Shown: positions 1 through 8,814 of the stretch, piece after piece | Position numbering within the stretch: the first letter of the stretch is position 1 | How the letters are laid out: each line of letters starts with the position of its first letter | Assembly (NCBI RefSeq): GCF_019218755.1 | Contig: NZ_JAHUWZ010000006.1 | Coordinates: 248,001 to 312,000 of the forward strand | Direction of reading: 5' to 3' | Origin: Acidovorax sp. sif1233 | Lineage (GTDB): Bacteria; Pseudomonadota; Gammaproteobacteria; Burkholderiales; Burkholderiaceae_C | DNA length: 64,000 nt | The notes under the pieces: model-generated | Databases searched by the model: none | What the model saw: only the letters and a program-made list of their open reading frames with translations | Told to the model about the DNA's origin: nothing | Translations under genes and position numbers: made by a program

Positions 1-1520
1 ACGTCGCCCGTCAGCTGTCCGGACACCTGCGGCTCCAGCGCCTGCGCCAGATAGGGGGCCGCCAGCTGCAGGGCCAGCGCGTTGACCGAGACAGTGGTCT
101 GCGCCCGCCGGTCGGTGGCTTCGCCCACGAAGGCCAGGGCGCTGCCTTGCACGTTGAGGCCCCCCTTGAAGGTGAAGGGCTTCGACGATTCAGTGAAGGG
201 CAGGGCGATGCCGGCGGCGTCCAGCGTGAAGTCGGTGGCCTGCAGCGCGGCGGCAGGGCGCGTGCCCTGGTCGGCCCAGCGCACGGTGCCGCCCCGCACC
301 GCGGCGCTGGCGACGGACACCTCCCACGGCGCGGGCGCGCGGGGGGCTGCGGCCCTGGCGCGCGCGGGGCCCGGTGCAGCGCCGCTGGCGGGTGTTGGGG
401 GCGCTGCCTCGGAGCTGGCGGGCCCGCGCGCGGCGCTGGCCGGCGCGGCCTGTGCGACCTGCGCGGGGGCCGACGGCGCCTGGGCCAGCTGGGCCCAGTT
501 GATGTCGCCCGACGCGTTGCGCGTGGCGGTCACCACGGGCGCGGTCAGCTCCACATGGCTCAGGCGCACGATCTGTTCCAGCGGCCGCACATCGGCCATG
601 TCGATCTTCAGCCCGTCGTAGGCCAGCAGGTCCTGGCCGCCCCGGTCGGTCATGCGCACATCGCGTGCCTGGACGGTCCCGCTGAGCTTCACGGCCATGC
701 GGGGCGCCTGCTCGAACGCCACTTTCACATCCACATCCAGCGTGGCGCCCTGCACCTTGACCGGCAGGCTCGCGGGCAGGTACCCCAGATAGGGCGCGAG
801 ATTCAGTCCCTGCCAGCGGATGTTCGCGTCGGCATGGGTGGTCTGGGCGAAGGGGGTGCCCTGGGCGGAGGAGTCGAAGCGGCTGCCGCCCAGCACGAAC
901 GCCAGGTGGGGCTCGACCTTCACGTCGCGCTGGCTGGAAAGGGTGCTCACGAACGGCACCTGCAGCGCCAGCTCGCGCACCTCGTGGGTCTTGCCCACGC
1001 TGCTGTCGGTGAAGTCGATGCTGCCGCCGGTCAGCGCCAGGTTGTAGAGCGCCAGGCGCGCCGGCCCCGTGTCGGGCTCGTTCGTGGGCGCGGTGACCTT
1101 GGCGATGATGTCGTCCACGTCGTAATGGCCATCGCCGCGGTGCGTGAGGCGCAGCACGGGGTTTTCCACGGTGAAGGCATCCACCACGGGCGCCAGGCGC
1201 AGCAGTGACTGCAGTTCGCCGTCGGCGTAGATGCGGCCGATGGTGAGCTGGGGTGGCGCGCCCTCGTCGGCGCCGGCCACCGCCACGTCGCGCAGGGCCA
1301 GCTCCAGCGTCCAGGGCTTGAAATCGATCGCGCCCACCGTCACGGCACGGCCCAGCTGCGCGGTGGCCGCGCGCTCCAGCGGGCCCTTGAGCAGCGGCGG
1401 CACGGCCAGCCAGGTCAACAGCCACAGCCCGGCCAGGGCCAGGGCGGCGCGCACGATGGGGCGGAACCAGCGGTGCTGGCGGACGGAGGCAGGGGTGACG
1501 GAGCGCAGGGAAAACGGCAT
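1..1520 (-). CDS. DUF748/AsmA-like envelope protein, N-terminal part (runs off the window)
   Basis: The reading frame is open from an ATG at 1520 to the window edge, giving about 506 residues without a stop. Residues about 16-38 form one hydrophobic segment (IVRAALALAGLWLLTWLAV), as expected for an inner-membrane anchor with the rest in the periplasm. Beyond it are phrases typical of DUF748/AsmA-like proteins (AITVGAIDFKPW-like start, repeated short beta segments, ENPVLRLTHRGDGHYDVDD). A long Ala/Pro-rich linker lies near residues 345-395. Such proteins are thought to act in lipid or envelope homeostasis; the exact role here is unknown. The C-terminus is missing. No strong ribosome binding site precedes the ATG, so the start is provisional. 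Confidence 0.75.
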   Translation of the reverse strand, partial: MPFSLRSVTPASVRQHRWFRPIVRAALALAGLWLLTWLAVPPLLKGPLERAATAQLGRAVTVGAIDFKPWTLELALRDVAVAGADEGAPPQLTIGRIYADGELQSLLRLAPVVDAFTVENPVLRLTHRGDGHYDVDDIIAKVTAPTNEPDTGPARLALYNLALTGGSIDFTDSSVGKTHEVRELALQVPFVSTLSSQRDVKVEPHLAFVLGGSRFDSSAQGTPFAQTTHADANIRWQGLNLAPYLGYLPASLPVKVQGATLDVDVKVAFEQAPRMAVKLSGTVQARDVRMTDRGGQDLLAYDGLKIDMADVRPLEQIVRLSHVELTAPVVTATRNASGDINWAQLAQAPSAPAQVAQAAPASAARGPASSEAAPPTPASGAAPGPARARAAAPRAPAPWEVSVASAAVRGGTVRWADQGTRPAAALQATDFTLDAAGIALPFTESSKPFTFKGGLNVQGSALAFVGEATDRRAQTTVSVNALALQLAAPYLAQALEPQVSGQLTGD

Positions 1521-1684
1521 GGCGGCAGGCAGAAGTGAGCGCCGCCGTCCCAGGAGGCCTGGTGCAAGACCGCGTGCGCGGGCCGCTATTGTCCCTGTTG
1601 TACGTCAGGCCGCGTAAACCAATGCAACGGGGGTACCGCCCTGGCTCAAGATTGTTGACATTTGAGGGGGTGGCCAGGGCGTGG

Positions 1685-1966
1685 GCTCACTGGGCAAAGC
1701 CCGGTGCCACCCTGCGGGTGGTGGCCAAGTGCCACGTCTTTTGGTGCGCACTCATTTGCGCTGCGCACCCATGAGTGCACCCCAAGGAAAAGCGCTCTTC
1801 GCTGCGCTCACTGGGCAAAGCCCAGCACCACCCTGCGGGTGGTGGGGCAGTGCCACGTCTTTTTGGGGGCACTCATTTGCGCTGCGCACCCATGAGTGCT
1901 CCCCAAAGAAAAGCGCTCTTCGCTGCGCTCACTGGGCAAAGCCCAGCACCACCCTGCGGGTGGTGG
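1685..1966. repeat. 121-bp tandem repeat, about 2.3 copies
   Basis: The unit begins at 1685, 1806 and 1927, an exact 121-bp period; the third copy is partial and diverges after about 1966. Each unit holds a perfect 8-bp-stem hairpin (CACCACCC-TGC-GGGTGGTG, imperfect in the first copy). The two full copies also hold a second hairpin built on CTCAT...ATGAG. The region fills most of the 408-bp gap between the genes at 1520 and 1929. The third copy overlaps the last dozen codons and stop of alaX. Confidence 0.9.
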
Positions 1967-2684
1967 CGCTTTTCTTTTCAATCTTCGTCACCACGATGGC
2001 GCCGATCTCGGACGTGTTGGCCACATGGGTGCCGCCACAGGGCTGCAGGTCGATCAGCGGTGCACCGCTGTCACCCCCGATGCGGATGGTGCGGATGCGC
2101 CCCGTGCCACGCGGGGGCTGCACGCTCATGCTTTTGACCAGGGCAGGGTTGGCGTCCAGTTCTTCGTCGCTGATCGAGGCCACCGTGAGCGGGTGCGCGG
2201 CGGCCACCAGGGCGGCGATGGCGGCGGTGAGGGCTTCCTTGTCCAGCGGGTCAGTCATCGCAAAGTCCAGCCGCGCGTAGTCGGGGGTGATGGAGCAGCC
2301 GTTGACCAGTTGCGGCACCACATGGCACAGCAGGTGCGAGGTGGTGTGCAGGCGCATCATGCGGTGGCGGCGTTCCCAGTCGATGCGGGCGGTCACGGCG
2401 GTGCCTGCCGCGAGCTGGGCCACGCGGTCTTCCTGCCCCGGGGCGGGGACATGCACGATGTCGCTGGTGGCATGGCCTTCGGCGTCCTTGCCCTTGCGGG
2501 TGTCGGCGATGGCGATGCTGCTGCCGTCGGCGAGCAAGAGCACGCCGCTGTCGCCGGCCTGGCCCCCGCCCAGCGGATAGAACACCGTGCGGTCCAGCAC
2601 GATGGCGCCGGTGTCGGTGATGGCGGTGACGTGCGCATCGCAGTCGCGCAGGTAGGCGTCTTGTCGGAAGATGTCTTGGGTCAT
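1929..2684 (-). CDS. alaX: AlaX-type alanyl-tRNA editing protein
   Basis: 251 residues starting MTQDIFRQDAYL. It is predicted to hydrolyse mischarged Ser- or Gly-tRNA(Ala) in trans, in the cytosol. The zinc site of the AlaRS/AlaX editing fold is complete: H113 and H117 in LHTTSH, and C216 and H220 in CGGTH. FYPLGGGQAGDSG near residues 35-47 is the family's N-terminal signature. An in-frame upstream ATG at 2768 would add 28 residues of low-complexity sequence that look non-coding, so 2684 was preferred although neither start has a clear ribosome binding site. The last ~12 residues and the stop lie inside the 121-bp tandem repeat. It diverges from the creatininase gene. Confidence 0.88.
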   Translation of the reverse strand: MTQDIFRQDAYLRDCDAHVTAITDTGAIVLDRTVFYPLGGGQAGDSGVLLLADGSSIAIADTRKGKDAEGHATSDIVHVPAPGQEDRVAQLAAGTAVTARIDWERRHRMMRLHTTSHLLCHVVPQLVNGCSITPDYARLDFAMTDPLDKEALTAAIAALVAAAHPLTVASISDEELDANPALVKSMSVQPPRGTGRIRTIRIGGDSGAPLIDLQPCGGTHVANTSEIGAIVVTKIEKKSATTRRVVLGFAQ

Positions 2685-2815
2685 GCGGTGATGGTAGCGG
2701 CATGGGCGGCGCCCCGTGGCTGCAGGGATACCACGGGCGCGGGCCGCCGGCTGCCATGGGCTGGGCAAGGCGGCGCCGAAGTGACGCGGCCCCGGACAGG
2801 CCCTAACATCGCGGC

Positions 2816-3682
2816 ATGACCGCTGCCGCCGCGACCTCCTCCGCCCGCCCCGCCTTGCCCTCCCGCTTCTGGGCCGATCTGTCCACCCGCGACTTTGCCG
2901 CGCTGCAGGGCACGGGCCAGGCCGGCCAGGTGGTGGCCGTGCTGCCCGTGGCCGCCGTCGAGCAGCATGGCCCGCACCTGCCGCTGTCGGTGGATGCCAC
3001 CCTGCTGCAGGGCGTGATCGACGCGGCGCTGCCGCAGCTGCCCGCCGACCTGCCCGTGCTCTTCCTGCCGCCGCAGAACGTGGGCCTGAGCCCGGAGCAC
3101 ATCCGCTTTCCGGGCACGCTCACGCTGTCTCCAGCCACGGTGATCGCGCTGTGGACCGAGATCGGCGAATGTGTGGCCCGTGCGGGCATCAAGAAGCTGC
3201 TGCTGTTCAACGGCCACGGCGGCCAGGTGAGCGTGATGGACATCGTGGCGCGCGAACTGCGCACGCGCTGCGACCTCATCGTCTACAGCGCCAGCTGGTT
3301 CAGCCTGCCGCTGCCCGATGCGGTGGCGGGCCAGTTCAGCGGCGAGGAGCACCGCTTTGGCATCCACGCGGGCGAGATCGAGACCTCGATGATGCTGCAC
3401 CTGGCGCCTGGCGCGGTGCACATGGAGCACGCGCGGGATTTCCGCTCCACGTCGCAGGACCGGGCGGAGCGTTACGCCATTCTGGGCAACGGCAAGAGCG
3501 CCAAGCTGGGCTGGCAGATGCAGGACTACCACCCCGCGGGTGCCGTGGGCAATGCCGCTGGCGCCACGGCGGGCAAGGGGCGCGCGGTGGTGGAGGCCGC
3601 GGCGGGCCAACTGGTGGCGTTGCTGCAGGAGCTTGCGGACCTGGCGCCGCAGACGGTGCGCCCCGATACGGAATGGGAATAG
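2816..3682 (+). CDS. Creatininase-family amidohydrolase
   Basis: 288 residues. The family's metal-binding signature VEQHGPHLPLSVD is present (E49, H51, H54, D60), as are FNGHGGQ near residue 138 and the conserved glutamates of HAGEIETS near residue 187. Members hydrolyse cyclic or linear amide bonds with two metal ions; known substrates include creatinine, and relatives act in cofactor or nucleobase pathways, so the substrate cannot be assigned. No signal peptide is seen, so it is probably cytosolic. It is divergent from alaX and convergent with the phosphatase gene that follows. Confidence 0.88.
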   Translation: MTAAAATSSARPALPSRFWADLSTRDFAALQGTGQAGQVVAVLPVAAVEQHGPHLPLSVDATLLQGVIDAALPQLPADLPVLFLPPQNVGLSPEHIRFPGTLTLSPATVIALWTEIGECVARAGIKKLLLFNGHGGQVSVMDIVARELRTRCDLIVYSASWFSLPLPDAVAGQFSGEEHRFGIHAGEIETSMMLHLAPGAVHMEHARDFRSTSQDRAERYAILGNGKSAKLGWQMQDYHPAGAVGNAAGATAGKGRAVVEAAAGQLVALLQELADLAPQTVRPDTEWE

Positions 3683-3837
3683 GCCCGGATGTGCTGGCCG
3701 AGCCCGCCGTGGCCCGGCGGCGCCATGCTTCGCCGGGCTTTGCCACGGCTGCGCCCGTGAGCTCGAACCCCGTGCCCTGAACCCGGTTCCGGGCGCGCTG
3801 GATGGTCAGGCAGGGGAACAGGCGGGCCCGCTGGCGG

Positions 3838-4509
3838 CTATGCGTGCGTGATCCAGTCCAGGTGCGGCCCCTCGTTCAGGTGCGGCAGGGTGTTGAAGGT
3901 CTGCATCATCAGCCGCTTGGGCGCGATGGAGAACTCCGTCACCGCGCTGTTGCGCAGGCGCATGTTCAGGGCGATCGTCACCTCGGGCGCCGTGCCCAGC
4001 ACCTCGCCCACGGCGGTCGAGATGGGGCCGCCGCTGCTCACCAGCAGCACGTTGTGGCCCACGTGGTGATGGCGCACATGGTCCAGTGCCGCGCGCACGC
4101 CGGCGGAGAATTCGTTCCAGCTGGGCATGCCCTGCGGGCTGATGACGCCGGCCATCCACTGCGCGAGCGCGTCGCACAGGATGCGAAAGTGCGCGCGGTA
4201 GCGCTCTGGCGTGTCGGCCGGGCCCAGGGGCTGGGGGTGGATGGCGGCGATCAGCGCATGGCTGTCGTACTCGTTGAGCCCCGGCAGCCGCAGTACCTCG
4301 GGCGCGGTCCGCAGGCCCTCGGCGATGCCTTCCAGCGTTTGTGTGTGGCGGCGCAGCGTGCCGGTGATCACGGCGTCGAACGCCAGGCCGCGCGCGCGCC
4401 AGTATTCGCCCAGGCGCACGGCCTGCTCACGGCCCCGCGCGCTCAGCTGGTCGTAGTCATCCGCGCCAAACGAGGCCTGGCCGTGGCGCACGAGGTAGAG
4501 GGTTCCCAT
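3838..4509 (-). CDS. Histidine phosphatase family protein
   Basis: 223 residues of the phosphoglycerate mutase/histidine phosphatase superfamily. The N-terminal LVRHGQAS carries the catalytic RHG motif (H9), and a second conserved histidine is in LLVSSGG/VRHHHVGHNVLL further on. The substrate is not evident; family members dephosphorylate sugars, phosphoproteins or cofactor intermediates. It stands alone on the minus strand between a convergent gene and the next minus-strand gene 139 bp upstream, so it is probably its own transcription unit. Confidence 0.85.
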   Translation of the reverse strand: MGTLYLVRHGQASFGADDYDQLSARGREQAVRLGEYWRARGLAFDAVITGTLRRHTQTLEGIAEGLRTAPEVLRLPGLNEYDSHALIAAIHPQPLGPADTPERYRAHFRILCDALAQWMAGVISPQGMPSWNEFSAGVRAALDHVRHHHVGHNVLLVSSGGPISTAVGEVLGTAPEVTIALNMRLRNSAVTEFSIAPKRLMMQTFNTLPHLNEGPHLDWITHA

Positions 4510-4648
4510 GCGGCGGATTGTGATGAACGCAGCGCCTTGCGCTTGTCGCTAGTGCGACGGGTGCTATCAATTCGGGAGTCGCGGATGCTGCGGTGCAGCA
4601 GCCTATCGATGAATCCGTGTATCCGTCAACGACCTTAAGCCGCCCCTC

Positions 4649-6400
4649 CTAGCGCAGCATCACCCAGACCCACAGGCCACACAGAGCCACCGTTCCGATC
4701 ACGATGGTGCGCCCTTGCCAGCCGCCGTGTTTCCAATAGTGGCCCAGACGCCCTTGGCTCCAGGCACTGCCGCTCATGTGCATCTGGGGAAGACGGTCGA
4801 TGATGTTGTGGCGTAGGGACTCTTCGTCGAACAGGGCCTCGCCATTGAGCCGCAACGGCACGGCACCCAGGCCGATCAGCAACTGCTGGCGTGTGCAGGT
4901 GACCTGGTCGGCTGGGGCCTGGTAGCGCTTCTTGCCCACCCGGGCTTGCACCTGCTCGCCATCAGTGCCAATGCGGATGGCCTCCAGCGCCCTCAGGTGG
5001 CGCCGCATCTGAAGGGACAGTGCTACAGGGATCAGAGCCAGCGCAACCAGCGCATAGGGCATCCAGGGTGCGCAGGCTTTGCCTGGGGCGCAGTCGCGCT
5101 GGTAGAACTGGGGCCAAGCCCAGTAGACCACCGCGCCTATGGCCACCAGCACGATGGCATCCGTGGCCAGCATCACGCGGCGTCGTGTGCGGGTGCTGCC
5201 GGGTAACGCCTTGACCATGGTCACGCGGCCGCGCTCGATGGGCTGCGTGCGGGTCTGCGCGATCACCATGGGGTCGGTGGGGCCAGGGCCGCCAGCGTCC
5301 AGCGTCGCCTTGGCGGGATCGGGCCGCCATGCCGTGCCGCGCAATTGCCGCAGTTCGCCCGCCTTCCAGGCGAGGAACACCGCAATCAGCATCAGGACTG
5401 CGGTGGCAGACATCAGCAAGGCGGGCAGCCGGCGCGTCCACTTTGCCTGGCTGCGCGCGGTGTCCAGCTCCGCCTGGAACGCAGCGTCTCCAAACGGACT
5501 CAGCACGCGGCCATACAGGTCCAGTTTGCGCACCAGGAACTGGGTCATGTCGGGCAGCAGCATGTGCTGATCGAACAAGGCGATCGCATTCGGGTCCTGC
5601 TTTGGCGCGAGCGGAATCACCCGATCCGGTTGCAGCCGCTCGTTCATGATGAGCAGGTCGGCCTGCTGCATGTCGGGCCGGGCCACCAGCACCCACAGCT
5701 GTCCGCGCGGGTCCTGCGCCATGGCAAACGGAAACGAACGCCCGGGCCGGAGGTCCGGGTGATCGATGGAGTGTTCCTGCCGCACCGCTGCGTCTCCCTG
5801 GCCGGTGCGCAATTGCACGATCTGGTGGCGATTGGTGTTGGCCACCCATATCCTGTCGCCGGCCTGTAGCGTCTGGTTGGGAAAGCGCATGCCTTCTGAC
5901 TCGGTGCGTGCCAGGGCATAGTGGCCAGTGACGGCGTCGCGCCGGTACACCAGTACCCGGTGGCGGGAGGCGTCGGAGACCGTGATTTCCGATTCATCAT
6001 CGCTGACCCGCACCCACCGGTTGCTCCGGCGGGAATCCAGGTCTGCCAGTTCCACCGGCAGACACTGGCGCTGCTTCAGATCACAACGGTGCACGCGGCT
6101 TTCGTCGTGCACCCAGAGCACGTTCGCCTGCGTGAACTGCAGGCTGCTCGGACTGCTGGAAAGCTTCAGGTCACTCAGCGGAAAGTGCTGAAGTCTTTGG
6201 CCCTGCGCGTTGAATTGGTGGAGGTCTCCGTGGCTTTGAAGCCACAGCGTCTGGCCCTGCACGGCAGGCAGGCGCGGGCCGAAAGGCCCGGGTGCCGCAA
6301 ACCCGTGGTACACGAACGCGAGAACCAGCAGGCACTGCAGCGCAATGACCGCGCGCAAACCCCAGCGATAGCCGGACGGCGATGAGCTTGCCATGGACAC
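4649..6400 (-). CDS. Membrane protein with an extracytoplasmic propeller-like domain, function unknown
   Basis: 583 residues, not recognised as a named family. An N-terminal hydrophobic anchor (residues about 13-35) precedes a region to about residue 330 rich in repeats of the type WVANTNRHQIVQL and VWVHDESRVHRCD, which look like NHL/beta-propeller blades outside the cytoplasm. Three or four further hydrophobic segments follow (about 342-364, 408-430, 444-462 and the C-terminus), with a charged cytoplasmic stretch between them. A second methionine at residue 3 is an alternative start. It appears monocistronic, 70 bp from the stop of the next gene. A sensory or transport-accessory role is possible but unproven. 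Confidence 0.7.
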   Translation of the reverse strand: MSMASSSPSGYRWGLRAVIALQCLLVLAFVYHGFAAPGPFGPRLPAVQGQTLWLQSHGDLHQFNAQGQRLQHFPLSDLKLSSSPSSLQFTQANVLWVHDESRVHRCDLKQRQCLPVELADLDSRRSNRWVRVSDDESEITVSDASRHRVLVYRRDAVTGHYALARTESEGMRFPNQTLQAGDRIWVANTNRHQIVQLRTGQGDAAVRQEHSIDHPDLRPGRSFPFAMAQDPRGQLWVLVARPDMQQADLLIMNERLQPDRVIPLAPKQDPNAIALFDQHMLLPDMTQFLVRKLDLYGRVLSPFGDAAFQAELDTARSQAKWTRRLPALLMSATAVLMLIAVFLAWKAGELRQLRGTAWRPDPAKATLDAGGPGPTDPMVIAQTRTQPIERGRVTMVKALPGSTRTRRRVMLATDAIVLVAIGAVVYWAWPQFYQRDCAPGKACAPWMPYALVALALIPVALSLQMRRHLRALEAIRIGTDGEQVQARVGKKRYQAPADQVTCTRQQLLIGLGAVPLRLNGEALFDEESLRHNIIDRLPQMHMSGSAWSQGRLGHYWKHGGWQGRTIVIGTVALCGLWVWVMLR

Positions 6401-6470
6401 CCCTCATTGGTCTTGTAGTGTCACTGCCGTTCTGGCGGCAGCAGTGCGAGGGGCATTCTCCAACAAACAT

Positions 6471-7457
6471 TCAAGGATGTGTGAGCGTTTCTGCAAACAT
6501 CGTTGCGTCCACATTGCCACCCGTGAGCGCCAAACCCACCTGCAAGCCGCGCAACTGGCCGCGCTCCTGCAGCGCCGCCGCCAGCGCGGCCGCGCCCGCA
6601 CCCTCGGCCACGTTGTGCGTGTCGGTGAAAAGGGCACGCATGGCGGCGGCCACCTCGTCGTCGCTCACCTGCACGATGTGGTCGATGTGCGGGGCGATGA
6701 TGGCCAGCGCCTCCCGGTCGGCCACGCGGCAGGCCATGCCGTCAGCCAGGCGCGTGGTGACCGGCGCCTCGACCACGCGGCCTGCGGCCAGCGAGTCGGC
6801 GTAGGTGGTGGCATGGCTGCTGACCACGCCCACCACGCGCACGCCGTGGCCCAGCGCCAGCTTGGCCGCGATGGCCGAGCACGCGCCCGAACCCTGGCCG
6901 ATGGGCACGTACACCACGTCGAGCTGGGGCACGGCGCGCAGGAACTCCCACCAGTAGGTGCTCACGCCGCGCAGCAGGTCGGGGTGGAAGCTGGGCACCA
7001 TGTGGGCGCCGCGCTCGGCCGCGAGGTCCATGGCGAACTCGCGCGCCTCCTGGAAGTCGCTGCCGTGCTCGATGAGCGTGACGCCCAGCGCGCGCATGGC
7101 GGCGTTCTTCTCGACCGAGTTGCCTTCGGGCACGACGATGGTGCAGGCCACGCCGTGGCTGCGCGCGGCCCAGCCCATGCTCTGTCCGTGGTTGCCGCGC
7201 GTGGCGCTGATCACCTCCCGGGGCATGGCGCCGCGCCGGGCGAGCTGGTCGAAGTAGGTCAGGCCGCCGCGGATCTTGAAGGCGCCCACGGGCGTGTGGT
7301 TCTCGTGCTTGAGCCAGCAGTCGGTGCCCAGGCGTTCGCTCAGCAGGCCCCAGCGGTACTGGGGCGTGGGCGGAAAGTCGCGGTACACCACCTGCGCGGC
7401 GGCCTCGATGTCGGCCAGGGTGGGCAGCAGTGCGGTGGGGTCGAGGCGGGTGTTCAT
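6471..7457 (-). CDS. Threonine/serine dehydratase-like PLP enzyme
   Basis: 328 residues of fold-type II PLP enzymes. The PLP lysine is K61 in PVGAFKIRGG, the substrate-site loop is ATRGNHGQS, and a glycine-rich phosphate-binding loop GQGSGA lies near residue 180. There is no C-terminal ACT-like domain, so it resembles catabolic rather than feedback-inhibited biosynthetic threonine deaminases; substrate choice (threonine, serine or hydroxyaspartate) is open. Its ATG overlaps the TGA of the upstream LysE gene (ATGA), showing translational coupling. It is the last gene of a ten-gene minus-strand run. Confidence 0.88.
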   Translation of the reverse strand: MNTRLDPTALLPTLADIEAAAQVVYRDFPPTPQYRWGLLSERLGTDCWLKHENHTPVGAFKIRGGLTYFDQLARRGAMPREVISATRGNHGQSMGWAARSHGVACTIVVPEGNSVEKNAAMRALGVTLIEHGSDFQEAREFAMDLAAERGAHMVPSFHPDLLRGVSTYWWEFLRAVPQLDVVYVPIGQGSGACSAIAAKLALGHGVRVVGVVSSHATTYADSLAAGRVVEAPVTTRLADGMACRVADREALAIIAPHIDHIVQVSDDEVAAAMRALFTDTHNVAEGAGAAALAAALQERGQLRGLQVGLALTGGNVDATMFAETLTHP

Positions 7458-8095
7458 GCGGCGGCTTTCTTTTCGGTGAGGAGGCGCAGGGCCAGCAGAC
7501 CCAGGACGGTGCCCATGAAATAGCGCTGGGCGCGCATCCATGCGGCGTTGCGGTTCAGGAACAGCGCCACGCGGGCGGCGCACAGGATGAGCAGCGTGTT
7601 GACGGCTGCGCTGGTGGTGATCTGCACGGCACCCAGCGTCAGGCTCTGCAGCAGCAACTGGCCGCGCTCGGGGTGCAGAAACTGCGGGAAGAACGACAGG
7701 TAGAACATGGCCACCTTGGGGTTGAGCAGGTTGGTCATGAAGCCCATGAGGAACAGCGTGCGCGGGCTGTCGTGCGGCAGGTTGCGGGCTTCGAACGGCG
7801 CGTTGCCGCCGGGTTTGACGGCCTGCCAGGCCATCCACAGCAGATACGCGGCACCGGCGTAGCGGATGGCGTCGAAGGCCACGGGCACGGCGGCCAGCAG
7901 CGCCGTCAGGCCCAGGGCAGCCGCCAGCAGGTGCACGACAAAACCCAGCACCACCCCGGTCAGCGAGATGAGCCCGGCGCGCGGCCCCTGGGTGAGGCTG
8001 CGCGAGACGCAGTACACCATGTTGGGGCCGGGCGTGAGCACCAGCACGAGGGCGGCGAGTGCGAAAAGCAGCAGTTCCTGTACAGAGAAAAGCAT
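7454..8095 (-). CDS. LysE-family amino-acid exporter
   Basis: 213 residues with the LysE/RhtB layout: an N-terminal membrane segment followed by LTPGPNMVYCVSRS, the family signature, and five or six hydrophobic helices in total. Such proteins export amino acids or derivatives from the cytoplasm. The start at 8095 was chosen because it begins directly at the first helix (MLFSVQELLLFALAAL); the much longer open frame upstream is a shadow of the VOC gene. It sits 5 bp after the VOC gene and overlaps the dehydratase by 4 bp. Confidence 0.88.
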   Translation of the reverse strand: MLFSVQELLLFALAALVLVLTPGPNMVYCVSRSLTQGPRAGLISLTGVVLGFVVHLLAAALGLTALLAAVPVAFDAIRYAGAAYLLWMAWQAVKPGGNAPFEARNLPHDSPRTLFLMGFMTNLLNPKVAMFYLSFFPQFLHPERGQLLLQSLTLGAVQITTSAAVNTLLILCAARVALFLNRNAAWMRAQRYFMGTVLGLLALRLLTEKKAAA

Positions 8096-8100
8096 GGCGG

Positions 8101-8814
8101 TTACTCCTGGGGGGTGAACGACGAGAGGGTGACCGGGCCCCGTGGCGTGCTGAGCTGCGCGGTGAGCCGGGGCGTGTTGCCGGGTGTGATGGCGACGGAG
8201 TTTGCTACCCCCACGGCTTCGCACGCGGCCTGCAGCGTGGCGGCCTGCGGATGCTGCAGCGCGAGCTGCTGCAGTTGCACACCACTGGCGGGCAGGCTGC
8301 TGCACGGGTGCACGTCGCCCCACTGGATGAGGGTGGGCAGGCAGCCGTCCATGAGGCGCAGGCCGTCGTCGCGCACGGTGATCTGCCATTGCAGCAGGCC
8401 ATTCGGCGTAGGGCGGCTGGCGGTGACGATGGCGCCGCGCTCGATGTACCGCGCCACCAGCGCGGCACACCGCTCGGCCACGTCGGGCACGCTGGCCACC
8501 CAGTGGATCAGCTGTGGGCCGTGTTGTGCCACCTGTTGTCGCAAGGCAGCATCATCCATATCAAACCAGCGGCTGGCGCTTTCTGGTATTGCGGGAGCAG
8601 CTCCTTTGTTGATAGCAATTATTTCCAGGTAGGCGCGCGGGTGGGTGGGGCCGGAGACATTGAAGATGCGGTTGTGCGTGCCCATCAGAGGGTGTTCACC
8701 GCCCGCTGTGGGGGTGATGCCCAGCGTGCGTTCGCACCAGGCTACGCCGCTGGCCAGGTCGGCGGCCAACACGACCAGATGGTCTACGCACGGGGCCAAG
8801 GGGCTCGCTGTCAC
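8101..8814 (-). CDS. VOC (glyoxalase-like) family protein
   Basis: 237 residues. It opens with CVDHLVVLAADLASGVAW, the first beta strand and metal histidine of a glyoxalase_3-type VOC domain, and continues with GGEHPLMGTHNR and YLEIIAIN. Enzymatic activity and substrate are unknown. The start is a GTG overlapping the TGA of the upstream phzF-like gene (GTGA), which fits coupling. Residues about 65-85 (NKGAAPAIPESAS) are encoded by a stretch (about 8560-8625) that is more AT-rich than its surroundings and resembles the dispersed intergenic repeat seen elsewhere in the window, so it may be a repeat absorbed into the frame. Confidence 0.8.
   Translation of the reverse strand: MTASPLAPCVDHLVVLAADLASGVAWCERTLGITPTAGGEHPLMGTHNRIFNVSGPTHPRAYLEIIAINKGAAPAIPESASRWFDMDDAALRQQVAQHGPQLIHWVASVPDVAERCAALVARYIERGAIVTASRPTPNGLLQWQITVRDDGLRLMDGCLPTLIQWGDVHPCSSLPASGVQLQQLALQHPQAATLQAACEAVGVANSVAITPGNTPRLTAQLSTPRGPVTLSSFTPQE

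Noticed and set aside
190-1425. Long open frame on the minus strand out of frame with the DUF748 gene
   Set aside because: It is Arg/Ala/Gly-rich shadow sequence; the overlapping frame gives a recognisable membrane-anchored protein.
1685-1966. CRISPR-like array
   Set aside because: The 121-bp unit is repeated whole with no unique spacers and no cas genes are nearby.
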